Assembly: GCA_016795105.1 (NCBI GenBank)
Contig: JAEUIH010000001.1
Coordinates: forward strand, 124,001-188,000
Source of the DNA: Planctomyces sp.
Lineage (GTDB): Bacteria; Planctomycetota; Planctomycetia; Planctomycetales; Planctomycetaceae
DNA length: 64,000 nucleotides
Direction of reading: 5' to 3'
This document shows, piece after piece, positions 7,550 through 19,200 of this stretch; the stretch's first letter is position 1, and each line of letters begins with the position of its first letter. The notes below the pieces were generated by a model. It had not been told where the DNA came from, ran no database searches, and saw only the letters and a list, made by a program, of their open reading frames with translations. The position numbers were made by a program, and so were the translations under genes.

Positions 7550-8962
7550 ATGACAGATTATGGCCTGAAATCCGAGCGTCGATTCGCTGGAATAATGACT
7601 GCAACAAGGTGGTTGTCTTTAATCGCGATGCAATTATTTGTGATCACGTCAGAGGCGGCAGAAGATCGTGTGGTTGTTATCGAGCACGTACGAATCTTCG
7701 ATCCGGAATCCGAACAACTTCTCCCGGAACGTAACATCATCATTCGCGGTGACAGGATCGAGAGCGTCTCGGAGCCTGACGCTGTGACGAACCTCCCGGA
7801 CGATGCTCTTCACATCAACGGCGAGGGCAAATTTGCCTTGCCAGGACTCATCGACGCACACGTCCACGTGGTGCATGTGCTTGACTTTGCTCATATGACG
7901 GGAGACGAAGTCCTGCCGCTTTATCTCGCCGCTGGAGTCACGTCTGTTCGAAGCACGGGAGATGAAATCGTCGCAGCGACACTCGTTTCTCACTTCGCCG
8001 AGGCTCACCCGGAGAGTTCTCCACGTGTCTTTACATGTACTCCGCTGCTGGACGCGGATCCTGTGATTCATCGGGACGTTGGACGCGCCGTGACGGATCC
8101 CGCAGAGGTTCCTGCGATGTTTGAGGAATTTTCGCGATGGGATGTCAGTACAGTGAAGATCTACGCCGGGACATCGCGACCTGTTGGAAAGGCCATCATT
8201 GATGAAGGCCACCGTCGTGGAATGTTTGTGACCGGTCATCTTGGCAACTACGCCGCCCAGGACGCTGTCATCGATGGAATCGATGGGCTCGAACATATCT
8301 GGTCTGTGTTCAATTACTCGTTCCCACCTGACACAATCACGGAACCTGGATATCGAGGTCGACTCAATCTGGAGAACCCGGTGTGCGAATCTTTGATTGT
8401 GGAGCTGGTGAAGCATAAGACATATGTGGATCCAACACTGGCTGTTTTTCGGAACATGATCCTTCTTCCGGATGTTCCTGAAATCCGCGATCATCCTGAC
8501 AACATGCTGGTGCCCAGGCGTCTCCGGGACTTTTGGCCCGTCTATCTTCAGCGAACCGGTTGTCCTCAGGGCGGTATGCTGGAACATCGACAACAAGAAT
8601 TCGCGAAGTACCAGGAACTCACCGGAAAACTCCACCGAGCGGGAGTACCGATACTCGCCGGAACGGATTCGCCGGAACCAAACGTCGCTCCGGGTTTCTC
8701 ACTTCATCAGGAACTGGAGATGCTGGTGGAGTCCGGACTGCCTCCATCTGCCTCTCTCCGTGCCGCAACTCTGAATAACGCTACGGTGCTGGGACAGAGT
8801 GATCACCTGGGCTCGATCTCACCCGGGAAGTTTGCGGATTTGATCCTGCTCTCTGCGAACCCACTGGAAGACATCCGCAACACACGCAAAATCGAGATCG
8901 TTGTTCGCAGTGGTGTTGTCAGTCAACCAAACGAAGTGCTCAAAAAGGTTCCCGTAAACTGA
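7550..8962 (+). CDS. Amidohydrolase family protein, exported
   Basis: 470 residues from ATG 7550, which has AAAGGG six bases upstream; ATG 7595 is an alternative and would put the signal peptide (ATRWLSLIAMQLF, cleavage near SEAA) at the very start. Metal-dependent hydrolase of the imidazolonepropionase-like group. Seen: HVH at 104-106 closing the first strand (LIDAHVH), candidate bridging lysine K203 (TVKIYA), H230 (TGH), H249 (LEH) and D373 (GTDSPEP). The C-terminal FADLILLSANPL segment is also typical. Likely works in the periplasm on a cyclic amide, dipeptide or similar compound; the substrate is unknown. The frame remains open upstream into repeat DNA, but that part is Ser/Gly/Thr filler and not credible protein. 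Third gene of the 4507-8962 set. Confidence 0.85.
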   Translation: MTDYGLKSERRFAGIMTATRWLSLIAMQLFVITSEAAEDRVVVIEHVRIFDPESEQLLPERNIIIRGDRIESVSEPDAVTNLPDDALHINGEGKFALPGLIDAHVHVVHVLDFAHMTGDEVLPLYLAAGVTSVRSTGDEIVAATLVSHFAEAHPESSPRVFTCTPLLDADPVIHRDVGRAVTDPAEVPAMFEEFSRWDVSTVKIYAGTSRPVGKAIIDEGHRRGMFVTGHLGNYAAQDAVIDGIDGLEHIWSVFNYSFPPDTITEPGYRGRLNLENPVCESLIVELVKHKTYVDPTLAVFRNMILLPDVPEIRDHPDNMLVPRRLRDFWPVYLQRTGCPQGGMLEHRQQEFAKYQELTGKLHRAGVPILAGTDSPEPNVAPGFSLHQELEMLVESGLPPSASLRAATLNNATVLGQSDHLGSISPGKFADLILLSANPLEDIRNTRKIEIVVRSGVVSQPNEVLKKVPVN

Positions 8963-9079
8963 CTGTGACTTCTTGTGAACTCCTGTTCCGAACATGAACG
9001 AACAACTGCCACGAGTTGCTTGCGGCACAATTACGCGAAGATGGGCCGCACAGTCTGTGGTCAACTTTATGATGTCACG

Positions 9080-9115
9080 ACAGACTCAGTCTGTGACTCA
9101 GGCCCGCAGGGCCTG
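9080..9115. terminator. Pair of short hairpins between convergent genes
   Basis: ACAGACT-C-AGTCTGT (9080-9094) and CAGGCCC-GCA-GGGCCTG (9099-9115) are perfect 7-bp stems placed between the + amidohydrolase and the - kinase. No T-run follows on either strand, so termination is plausible from position but not proven by sequence. Confidence 0.45.
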
Positions 9116-9206
9116 AACGCACATGCATGAATCAAACAACACCCCGCCTCTGCTTCTCGGGTGACTTCAGCGTGCAGCCGCTGGACTTTGTCAAGAACCT
9201 GACAGA

Positions 9207-11738
9207 TCAGGGTGATCCAGCCTCGTCATTTGGCTGTTCCTGTTTCTTCTCTCTGGCCGCCTTCAGAGTCTTTTCCACTTCGGCTTCCCATGGAGACCCT
9301 CGGAGTTCATTATACCATCGTTCCATCTCATCGAGATCGCCTCGGGCATTGGCCAATTCAAAGAACAGAGTCGTTGCCTGCACAGTATAAGAGTGTGTCG
9401 CACCGAAGGACTCTTTTGCAGTCTCGTACTGTTCGTTCGCCAGAGTCTGTGCCGCGTCGAGTTCTCCAGACCCGATCATAGCTGTAGCCAGAAGTCCGCG
9501 TGCTTCGAATGTCTGCTGATGGATCGGTCCGAGGTGTTCTTTTGCACGGTCTAATGCAATGGCGCCTTCGTACGCCGCAGAGTCCATTTGATTCAGCGCA
9601 CAGAACGACATTGTGAGCAGTATTCTCAGCCGAATCGATCGTTGATGGCTGGCACCAAACGTGGTTTCAAACGTCGAGACGTTGGATTGGCAAAGTGCAT
9701 TTGCCGTCTCGAAGTCGCCTTTATTGAAGTGCAGAGCAATCAAATTAAACACATCGACAAGAGTTTCAGGATGAGAATCACCAAGAAGCGATGCATGAAT
9801 CGTGTGAATCTCAACGAGCAGTGGCTCGGCCCCTGCAAGGTCCCCTGCGTCCATTCGCGCTGTCGCCAGATTTGAAGCCATTCGCAACGTCGCACGATCG
9901 TCAGGTCCGAGTGATTCCCGGGCGAGTTCATACGCTTCCTGATGCAACTTGAGAACCTGTGTGTGATCAGGATCCGGTGCAGCAGACAGCACATGGGCAA
10001 GAATGTCAACTACGATTGCCAGTGAACCAGGGTCGACTTTCTCAGAACCACGCCCGCGTTTCAATGCGTCACTCGCCAGACTGATGGCTTCTGTGTCCTG
10101 GTCTCTTCGAGACATCAGAAGAGCCTGATGGGCCTGTGCGGTAATGGTCTCTGCACTGTCAGGCCCCAATTCGTGGAGATATAACTCCGACGCCAGCTCC
10201 GTATGTTCCTGGGCAGCATCATAAAGGCCCAACGACAGGTAGGCTTTGGCAATAACAGTGTGCGTGTCGGCAGCGACAAGTGGATGCGTTGTCGTCTCTG
10301 TTCGCAGCTTTTTCGAGGTTTCGTCGAGCAGCTGACGAACCGTCGGTTCCTTTCCGGGGGAGCTGTCCGGCGTTGCAGCCTGCAATGTGTTGCTGAGCAG
10401 TTCTGCGGTGGATGTTGCCCGCTGCTTAGACTGCAGCGCCGAGGCGACAGCGATCTCCAGTTGTTGGTTGGCGGTACTCAGATCACGATTCTTCTGTGTG
10501 AGTAACAGGCTGCCGACTGTTCCAGCAGCAATCGCCATAAGTGTACTCGCAGCAATTGTTGCCACCCAACCCGGACGCCTGCGTACAATTCGAGCGAATC
10601 GCGACCAGACTGTCTCCGCAACGACACTGACAGGCTCACCTGCCAAATAGAATTCCACATCTTTGCAGAGCATTGTGACAGTCTGATAACGATCGTCGAT
10701 GCCTGCGTTCATTGCCTTGGCACAAATTGCGGCAAGTCGGGGCGGCACCCGGTTGCCATTGCAATGTCTGAGGATTGCACCCGTGTTTTGATCCATTCGT
10801 CCAATGGATCCAGTCACAATGCAAAATAGAGTGACCCCCAATGAATAGATGTCACTTCGCGTATCCGTTAGATCTACGCGTCCCTGAAGCTGTTCGGGAC
10901 TCGCAAATGCCGGGGTGCCCATCACCTGACCTTCATAGGTCCGGATCGACTTGTTGGCAACGGTTTCAACACAATCTGAAGACGCCATGGCCGGGATGTT
11001 CGCGTCGGACTCGTTCAGGCTTTTTGCCAGTCCCCAGTCCATCAACATCGTTTCACCAAACGGCCCGAGGATGATGTTTTCCGGTTTGATATCTCTATGA
11101 ATAATTCCCTGGTCATGTGCGTAGGCCACGATATTGCAGACCGCAATGAAATTCTGCAACAGCTGACGGAATTCCATCGTCGAAAAGTAGTCCGTCTTGC
11201 CGGAGATGCTCTGATTCAGCCTCTCAACATGAAGCCTGAGCGTCCGGCCGTCGATAAACCGCATCACATAACACGGCTGACTCTGGTCATCGTGCCTGAG
11301 AGAATAGACGGGTACAATTCCAGGGTGATTTAAGCGGCCGGTAATCTGAGCTTCGCGTTCAAAACGAGCCATCTGCTCAGTACTGAGTCGGTCCTTTCGT
11401 GGAAACTTGACGGCAACATGCCGCTTCATGCTGGGCTCCGATGCCAGATAGACATCGCCCAGACCTCCACTTCCGTGCAGTTCATCGATCTGAAACACAG
11501 ATGTAATCTGAAGCCGCTCGTTCAGGCGACTGGTACGCAGCTCTTCTTCCGACATCCCCCGCGACTGTCCCATCATGCTGCCGAAGTTGGCATCAACGGC
11601 TCGCAATGCATTGATCTGCGACCGCAGCTCCTCGAGCAATTCGGGACAATCTCTGCAAAGCTGCTCTGCCGAAAGTGGCTGGCCTTTTTCAAAGCTTTCC
11701 TCCCACTGGTCGAGAAGTTCTTCGATTGAGACGTTCAT
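9207..11738 (-). CDS. Ser/Thr protein kinase with TM helix and TPR-like domain
   Basis: 843 residues. An N-terminal helical segment (1-75, rich in Glu/Leu) typical of planctomycete kinases precedes the kinase domain at about 82-365: GSGGLGDVY loop, VAVKFP lysine K111, HRDIKPEN with D216, and MDWGLAK, where the usual DFG is DWG (D234 kept). GTPAFASPEQ is the activation-segment end. A transmembrane helix lies at about 392-413, then a 420-residue tail of helical pairs with TPR-like spacing (the Kinesin-light-chain type, repeated G-hydrophobic-D-A patterns such as LGLYDAAQEHTELA and GDLAGAEPLLVEI). So catalytic part inside, repeat part outside or vice versa across the membrane. It lies 24 bases after the ECF sigma gene and is surely co-transcribed; sigma/kinase pairing is a known planctomycete arrangement and suggests the kinase controls the sigma factor or shares its signal. 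Confidence 0.88.
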   Translation of the reverse strand: MNVSIEELLDQWEESFEKGQPLSAEQLCRDCPELLEELRSQINALRAVDANFGSMMGQSRGMSEEELRTSRLNERLQITSVFQIDELHGSGGLGDVYLASEPSMKRHVAVKFPRKDRLSTEQMARFEREAQITGRLNHPGIVPVYSLRHDDQSQPCYVMRFIDGRTLRLHVERLNQSISGKTDYFSTMEFRQLLQNFIAVCNIVAYAHDQGIIHRDIKPENIILGPFGETMLMDWGLAKSLNESDANIPAMASSDCVETVANKSIRTYEGQVMGTPAFASPEQLQGRVDLTDTRSDIYSLGVTLFCIVTGSIGRMDQNTGAILRHCNGNRVPPRLAAICAKAMNAGIDDRYQTVTMLCKDVEFYLAGEPVSVVAETVWSRFARIVRRRPGWVATIAASTLMAIAAGTVGSLLLTQKNRDLSTANQQLEIAVASALQSKQRATSTAELLSNTLQAATPDSSPGKEPTVRQLLDETSKKLRTETTTHPLVAADTHTVIAKAYLSLGLYDAAQEHTELASELYLHELGPDSAETITAQAHQALLMSRRDQDTEAISLASDALKRGRGSEKVDPGSLAIVVDILAHVLSAAPDPDHTQVLKLHQEAYELARESLGPDDRATLRMASNLATARMDAGDLAGAEPLLVEIHTIHASLLGDSHPETLVDVFNLIALHFNKGDFETANALCQSNVSTFETTFGASHQRSIRLRILLTMSFCALNQMDSAAYEGAIALDRAKEHLGPIHQQTFEARGLLATAMIGSGELDAAQTLANEQYETAKESFGATHSYTVQATTLFFELANARGDLDEMERWYNELRGSPWEAEVEKTLKAAREKKQEQPNDEAGSP

Positions 11739-11762
11739 GTTTTGAAATGCGACTCCTGAGAG

Positions 11763-12407
11763 TCATTCTGAAGGTGGTGAATGATCGTCAACCTGGTCGG
11801 TCATTAAGGTTCGATACAAATTGATTCGCGCCGAACGCCATCGTCGGCGCAGAGTGCGCTCGGGAATGCCCGACGCTTCGGCTGCATCACTCAGCGTGAG
11901 TCCCTGGTACCACAGCAAATCGAACATTGTCTGTTCTTCAAGCGGCAGATTATCTATGTATTCATGAAGTTCCGTCCAGTTACGTAAATCGACAGGATCG
12001 TTGGTACCATCAGAAACTAAGTCGATCGGCGAAGATTCTCGATTGCCACTCTGCAACCACGACTTTGCAAGATTGGCTCCCAGCCCCATTGGACCAAAGT
12101 GTCGTCTGCTCAGGTCAATCAATTCACGTCGAATCACGGCCGCCGCCAGACGAAAATAGTCCAGTGGAGTTGGTGGGTGATGTTTCTCGAGAACCTTCCA
12201 GAGTCGTAAGGAGCTGTTTTGAACGAGGTCGTCCATTTCTTCCCATCGTTCGACATGAGGACGATCGGCCAAAATCTTTCGAGATAAGTTTCTAAGCCTG
12301 TCCATTGTGACATCGAGTAACTGGCGGGACGCATCCTGGTTGCCGGATCGCAGCTGATCCAGTAATCTCTGAACTACGATCGTTGATGTCGTCGGTAGTG
12401 GATTCAA
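11763..12407 (-). CDS. ECF-like sigma-70 factor (planctomycete kinase-linked type)
   Basis: 214 residues. Region 2 is visible as MDDLVQNSSLRLWKVLEKH...FRLAAAVIRRELIDLSRRH and region 4 as LPLEEQTMFDLLWYQGLTLSDAAEASGIPERTLRRRWRSARINLY, a helix-turn-helix for -35 recognition. Between them is a 45-residue linker. It should direct RNA polymerase to a dedicated promoter set. No anti-sigma gene is adjacent; the downstream partner is the TPR kinase, so control by phosphorylation is a reasonable inference. Start at ATG 12407; an internal start is possible but would trim only variable N-terminal residues. Confidence 0.85.
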   Translation of the reverse strand: MNPLPTTSTIVVQRLLDQLRSGNQDASRQLLDVTMDRLRNLSRKILADRPHVERWEEMDDLVQNSSLRLWKVLEKHHPPTPLDYFRLAAAVIRRELIDLSRRHFGPMGLGANLAKSWLQSGNRESSPIDLVSDGTNDPVDLRNWTELHEYIDNLPLEEQTMFDLLWYQGLTLSDAAEASGIPERTLRRRWRSARINLYRTLMTDQVDDHSPPSE

Positions 12408-12691
12408 AATTGCATGACTCCGATGCCGGATTTCAGGAAATAACGCCTTCTAACGAATCGAGAAGGGGAATTCCGGATCGGACTACGCTGAGTTGATCGG
12501 CAATGCAGAGATGAGCTGAAAAAGCAGCATTTCTAATACCGGAAGATCTGATGGTAGAAAGCTGAGGGCTGACACGCAACAGACAGGGGATCGGCTACAT
12601 CCACGTCAATGGGATAGCCACACCGGGAGGCGACCTCGCCAGTAACGCGACTGCGGGTCAGGGCATGTGATGATGCAGACGCGACGCCGAC

Positions 12692-12797
12692 TGCATCCAG
12701 CGCGCAGCCAGTGTGATTGCTGACCACGGAAGACACGGAATAGCACAATCGGGTACTTTTGCGATTCTTCCGTCTCTTCAGCGTCTTCCGTGGTCAA
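12692..12797 (-). repeat. Dispersed repeat, copy B (inverted relative to 531-643)
   Basis: The reverse complement matches 531-643 in block order: TGACCACGGAAGACGC, GACGGAAGAATCGC, AAGTACCCGATTGTG, GTCTTCCGTGGT, AATCACACTGGCT, GCTGGATGC. The outer CCACGGAAGAC and GTCTTCCGTGG parts form an inverted pair. Confidence 0.75.
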
Positions 12798-12902
12798 GAC
12801 GCCAACGCTGCCTGCGATTCGAAGACAACCAATTCCTCGATTCCCTCGACTGAAGTTGGTTGCTGCTGAGCGAAGCCAAGCCGCGATGGGTCGTTGGTGG
12901 CC

Positions 12903-13044
12903 AAAAAGTACTCATCACGCTCCGCCGTGATGTCGAACCCCAGGCAACAACCGCGCACGCTGGAGGCAATCCAGCCAGCTACGGGACGTCGACCATGAGC
13001 GGACCGGGGGACTCGTCATCACGGCGGAGCGTGATGAGTACTTT
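12903..13044. repeat. Long inverted-repeat element, copy 1 (copy 2 at 45187-45313)
   Basis: Left arm AAGTACTCATCACG followed by CTCCGCCGTGATGT, and right arm ACATCACG-like sequence ending GTGATGAGTACTTT, separated by about 85 bases. Each arm can itself fold (ATCACG, loop CTCCGC, CGTGAT). The element at 45187-45313 has the same arms around an unrelated centre. Confidence 0.85.
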
Positions 13045-13248
13045 GGGGATGTCGCAACCATGACCAGCAGCGGGAACAGCGCCGCCACGCTGGTGAATCA
13101 TCTCGAGTACAACGCATTCCGGACTTTTCTTTCGCTACAACCCCACTGGGGATCCCCTGACTTGCGCCAGAGCCAGAGTCGCATTCAGTGTCTCTCGTTG
13201 CGTCATGAAATTGTTGAAGGAAAATCGTCCCAGATCATTGAGTAACCT

Positions 13249-16200
13249 CTATCGATCCGTTTCTGAAGGGACTTCCAGCGAAGGGGAGTCACTCTCCTTA
13301 TTCGACAGTACCCAGGTCATCACAGAATCTGAAATCAGTATCTCGTCTCCTTTTCGAACCACAGCCGCGGTCGGACTGTTGGGCTGAATCTGGATGGGGG
13401 CATTGCGAGATTCTTCCACCGCTTTCCTCCCATGCACTCCATCCCCAAGAATCTTGAGTCTCAACTCCGTCGCTGTAAACCGCGTTTTCCCTTGTTGGGC
13501 AACGACGTCGTTCTCTCCCGGAGGCGAAAATGTGATTGGTCCGCTGGCCCACGTGTCGTCCCAGGGCGGTGCAAGCTCGGCAGTTGGCTTGCGGACTTCA
13601 AACTGGAAAGGAAACGTCGTCGGGATTTCAGAAATCTGGAAACGCCCGTTTTCATCGGTCTTCACCTGTGCAATCACCGACGCCCCCGGTGGAAGCGTTT
13701 CACCGGTTAGCATCACAGAATAACCCTGAAGGGGCTGATCCTTGTCATCGACCAACGTGCCCGACGTTTTTGCGGCAGGAATCATCACAAAATCGACTTC
13801 ACGTGGCTTGCCTGGCAACACAATCTGATCGGAGTTCATTCCCCACTCTTTGGCGACGGCTTTATCAACCGCTTTAATACTCCCCATACCGTTGCCCTGT
13901 CGGCACAGATTCTGCTCGAAGTGGCCAGCGAGGTCTGCAAAAATGTTTGCCACCTCTGTCCCGCCAATGGTCATACCACCCCCGAAGCGGAAGTCATAGC
14001 GTCCATCGGCATCGGTCACATCACCATAGCCACTCCTGAGGGAACCCATTCCTGTGGCGGCTCGAACGTTCACGCCACTCAATGGCCGACCGCTGGAATC
14101 TGTCACCCTGCCTCGAGCCCGCCAGTATCGAAGAGCCGAAAGATGTTCCACATCAACACCAGGCTGAGGAGTCTCGTTCGTGACTTCACTGTCCTTTGGC
14201 GCTAACGCAATGTCTCGGAATGTAACCCACCGCACGACTTCGCGAAGGCGGTATTCCCAGTGATCCAGCTCAATCGACTTCAGATCGAAGAACGGCGCCT
14301 GTGTCTCTCCTTCCTTCCAGATACCGACTCCTCTGCGACTGTGTCGGTTCCCGGATTTATCGACAGCCGTGATCTCATAGTCGATATCCAGGTCTCCAAA
14401 GACGCCTTTCAGTACGGTCATATCACCAAGTACCAAAAAGGACTCAACCTCGTGATACGTGCCAGTCTGATGGAGCTCCAGCGGAACTTGTGAGCCAACC
14501 GAACCGTCTGCATTCACTGACTGCCACGGCCCCCATTCGCTGGTGACGCCAACTCGAATCGAGGCTCGCTGCTGTCCATGCAACGCTCCCGACACGCTGA
14601 ATAACCCTGGCGCCTCAGTGAAGACCGGCGTCGTCAGCGGCATTTGAGCATTCACTTTGTCCCAGATCAGGCCATGATTCTCGTTGAGGCCCGTTGCTCT
14701 CAGGATAAAGTCATGCGAGGCGTTTTCACCCTGCACGCGCAACGGTCGAGGCCAGTCTGCCGGAATCCCGTTCACTGTAACAGGCTGTAAGCCTTTCACT
14801 TTAACAGTCGGTGCGCCGTTGGGTAGCCACGCGACCGGTGGTATTGCCGTATTGCGAACCCCCAGAAGTTCAAGCTTTGCATCCTGCCACAACTCCGCCG
14901 TCAGGACATTGGAATTCGCTGACGATTCACCCTTCAACTTGACCTCAGCCCTCAGCTCGGGATTGTGGTTCAGCTCGGGGTATTTGGGAACCGGGTTCGT
15001 GGTGCCGGGTACTTCCGGGGCAATGAACCATTTCTCCAATTGCATCCGCATCTTCTGTTCGCAGTCAGGCCATTCCCTGTCAGCGTTTTCACAGACAATG
15101 AGGTGTGCATAGCCGAAACGCGTCCGGCCCAGCAACACACTTCTGCTTGGTGGTAACGTCGGCATTCCGGAGATTCCTGGCACATTCACTGAGGACGAAT
15201 CTGCAGACTCTGTGAATTTCAGCCAGATAAAGTGAATCCCTTCATAATCTCCGCGACGGAATACCAGCGTATGACTATCCCAAACTGACGGATTCTGCAT
15301 TTCCAATTGCCACCATGTCCGGAACTGCTCCGAGTCAGAGTCGATCGGCTGTTCCCTGAACAGCTTCCAGACCTGGTGAATTGGTGGAACAGATCCCGGG
15401 GCCACATCGAGTGTCAGCATGTTGGACGGCGGATAGCTGCGACCATAATTTCCCAGGTTCAGTGTTCCCTCTTGTCCGCCAAACGTGATGCGATACTGGC
15501 CCACCTGTTCCAGCGGACAAGCTAAACCCAGATTAAAGTCCTCCAACAGGCGAATTGATTTGCCCGGCTGAACGACGCGAGGAATCACACGTCCCTGGTC
15601 GTCACGTTGCACCACAACCGGCATTTGACCGACTAATCCCGTAATCAGCTGACCGTCGGGGCCGTAGACATCAAACGAATTCGATGCCAGAGCCGGATCG
15701 AACGCGACCACCTGTGGGCGATCGGAACCGTTAAACAAATCCACGTTGATCAGTACTCGCCCGCGGTAGAGATAGACCGGATCAATGCGTTCATCTGCGA
15801 GTGTCAGGGATGTCCGCAGACCCTGTCTCGCAGGCCCCAGTGGAACTCTCATGGCAGCCGGAAGGCTTAACAGATCGAGTGACCGGTTCAATATCGGACG
15901 CGGGCGGATATGTACGTACATCCCGGTATCGCTCGCATCAACTGCAAAGACAAATAATTGTCCCTGATCCGCAAACGGACCTGTTCGAATGGCAATGAGT
16001 GAAGGACTCTGATTTTGAGATCGGAACCCATCCTTTGGATACTCTGACATCGAAATCGACGATGCCCCACCTTTCTCAATTCTGGCTCGCAGTTCGTCAT
16101 CGCTGATCTGATCCGCGATCCACCAGTCATTCGTCTCGAGCTTCAGAAGTCGGCCGCCGCGAAAGGCAACCAGCTCATCGCGGCTGGGCGAGTATCCGAT

Positions 16201-19200
16201 ATCACCGTGCCCGTGTTCTTTGACTCGCTGCAACAGGGCTGCCAAATCGGGCACGTCGGCTGTGGGCCATGAAAGGAGCTTTGCCTGATCGAGGTCAATG
16301 ACTCCCGGTGAATTCTCATGTTCAGTCGACCCCAGATTCTCGGTCGCTCCCAAAAAGATCTCTTCACTGGCGAATTCGTGCGACAGATTGCCGACCGAGC
16401 CTGCACTGCCAACAATCCGATCGGGCCAGGGGATCCCTGGACTGAACAGTTCGAGAACGCGTGAAACATTGTCCCAGCCGCCCCCACTGTTGTTGATCCG
16501 ATCAGCAACTTTCGGCCATTCCTCTTCGCTAAATGGAGTTTGCCAGACGACCCACAAGGGATCGGACATAAGAGCATTTAGCAATGCCAGCGCTGCATTT
16601 GCTTTTTCCTGTGCTGCTGCATCGGCTCCAACCGGGACAGTCCGCAATCTCTGGCGAACCACTTCACGCTGTGCTTCAAGTCGCGTCGATTCTTCGGAGG
16701 TCAATTCAATTCGATTGGCCGCATGATAGACTCGCCACATCAGGTCCTTGTAGGCATTCCCGAACCGAAGATAACTCTCAAACATCGAATATCGCGAATA
16801 GCCAGGAGCATTCGGATCTGTGATACGCTGTCTCATCGAGTCGATGATCGCCTGCTGCCGATCCACGGGTGGATCCACTTTAAGACTGGTGGTGAGGAAC
16901 GCGATTGTGTTCCTCCGAACCTCTTCGAACAGCTCTTGACTCATGTAAGGTTGCGGACCGCTCAAAACACGTGTGGCCCGAGTTCTCAAAGAAGTGACCA
17001 GCGCATCTGCAAAACGTGTCGGAAAGGTCCTTTGTTCAGGGCCAGTGGCGGGCGGTGTCAGGGCTGCGACGGCCGGCGCACCCACAACAATTGAATTGTC
17101 ATCCCGGTCAAGAACAGGCCATCCGGAATCGGTGCGTGAACCGTCGAATTTTTCGCCTTCGCGGACTGCCCGACTCCAGTTCTGCCGCGGACCTGTAGGT
17201 ATCTCCGGTTGAACCAGCGTGGCGTCCTTAATTCCCTTTGGGGCTTTCACATGAAATTGACCAGGCATGTCTGGCACGGACTGGAAACGTCCTCGCCATG
17301 AACTTCCTCGCTCATCATCACGAGTTTCCGGATCAGGAACTATTCCGAACAATGCAACCTCGCAATCGTTCGCTGGCTGACCGTTCTCGTCGTAGACCAT
17401 GGCAGTCAATGTCACTGTTTCGCAGGGTCGAAAGTCCAGAGTCCGAACAGAACCCCTGACTGTGTTTGACTGCTGCGGATCAATCGACGTCGTTGTATCA
17501 GCATCGGGAGTTCGTACGATTGTTGGCAGGTAGACTTCATTCAGCGTCAGGTCACGTCCACGTTCCTCCCATCCGCCAACCCAGCCAAGAGATGTCACTC
17601 GGACATCCACCGGCAGCCTCTGAGGCGGCAGTCGATATCGTCCTTCAGCATCAGTTCTGACGCGGGCCATCGGTTTGTCGAATCCATCGTAAACAGAATC
17701 ACCGCCATTGGCCTGAACCACGACTCCGGCTTGCGATTTCCCCTCGGCATCAAAGACACGCCCTTTGATTGCGGTCCCACTTTCCAACCTCACCACGGGC
17801 TGTTGCCCGTATCCTTTTCGAATCGGAACTGACACCGCGACTGCATCCTCTGGAATCACAAACAAGAGGTGTTCATCACGGCCAGGGACGCGGAACCGAT
17901 ACAACCCGGAAGAATCTGTGACTGCATGTGGCGGCATATTGAGATATTCAGGCATTTGCATTGCTGCATAGAGTTTCACGCCTTTTGCGGGCTGACCATC
18001 GGGCCCCAGCACCTGTCCGGTAATCTCCTGTCCGCGATCCAGTCGAATCATTCCACTGCTAAAGAACTTTTCCTTCATCAAAGCTGGATCCCGAGCCATT
18101 TCTGGTGTCACCTGCCACGCGCCAAAGCTCTGCTCAATCAGGTAGTCGGGATGACGAACAGAGACCTGGAAATCAGATTGCCAGTTCCGCAACTGCTCGG
18201 GAATTGAGACAGAGAATCTGCCCTGTGGATCGGTCTGAAGTTGAATCAAAGCTGGTTCGACTGGTGGCGATTTCCTTCCGTCTGGCTGCCACGAGCTGAT
18301 GGTATTTCGCAACAGAACACTGGCTCCAGGAACCGCATCTCCGGATTCAGCATCAACAACCTGAAACTCGACGTCTGACGGCGGTTCGCTTCGAGCTTCG
18401 GGCTTGGACAAGTCATGTTCAAGTTTCGTGTAGACCGTCCTGAACTCTGTCGATCGGTCGGGCTTCTGGCTCGGCGCGAACGCAGTATTCTCAAACACAT
18501 ACTGGTGCCGATACGGTCGGATACGGAACCTCAGATGATCGACTTCTTCCGGATTGTATGGCCAGTCGATTTCATAATGCCATTCTTTGGTTGACTCGTT
18601 TCTGAATCGTACAAAGAACCGTGGAACGATTTGCTGATAGCCTTGCGACTCGGGGCCCTCTCCAACAAGAACACCTTCGACTTCGATAGCATAGAGGTTT
18701 TCAAAATCCTGCGGCTGCTGGAGAACAACAGCCATTGTGGCAGTTGAAGGAAGCGGCTCACTGTTGAGAGGCGATTGGGTGAGATTTCGTTTGCCACGGA
18801 AAGTGATTCGGTCGTATCCGAGCCGATAAGTTTGATCGTGATCACCACCCTCAGAGAGTTGACCTTCCTTTGAGACCTTTTTCCATGGCCCCCAGGGCTC
18901 GTCAGATAATGACAGGCCTGGAGAAGAGCCCCAGCTCGGCAATCCCCTCACCATGACGTCTTCATAGAGAATCGCTCGTCGCCACGACCGGTCGGTTGTG
19001 AAGAGTTCATCGCCCGACTGGTACGCAACTCGATGATGGAAGTAAATCGACGGTCTCTCTCTCAACCCGTGGAACTCATACAGGAAGATCGCGGCGCCAG
19101 GTGCCTTCTTCTCGGCAGGCCCGAGTTCCGGGATCATCTTCGCCCACTCAGGCTGAACCATCGGCTGACCGTTCGGATGCCATGCGTCCAGCTTAGGGGC

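Larger units (their letters stand above)
12408..13248. other. 841-bp gene-free region with two repeat elements
   Basis: It lies upstream of the ECF sigma gene and downstream of the giant M56 gene. It contains the inverted dispersed repeat at 12692-12797 and the hairpin element at 12903-13044. Between 12408 and 12690, where the sigma promoter should be, and from 13045 to 13248, I see no convincing motif beyond a small CCCC-ACT-GGGG hairpin near 13141-13151. Confidence 0.6.

Noticed and set aside
7217-7607. Arg-Thr repeat proteins in the 7253-7513 repeat
   Set aside because: They result from 12-bp DNA repeats read in different frames.
7649-8635. Open frame of 328 codons on the minus strand opposite the amidohydrolase gene
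   Set aside because: The + strand frame holds full amidohydrolase motifs; the antisense product is His/Arg/Cys-rich without domains.
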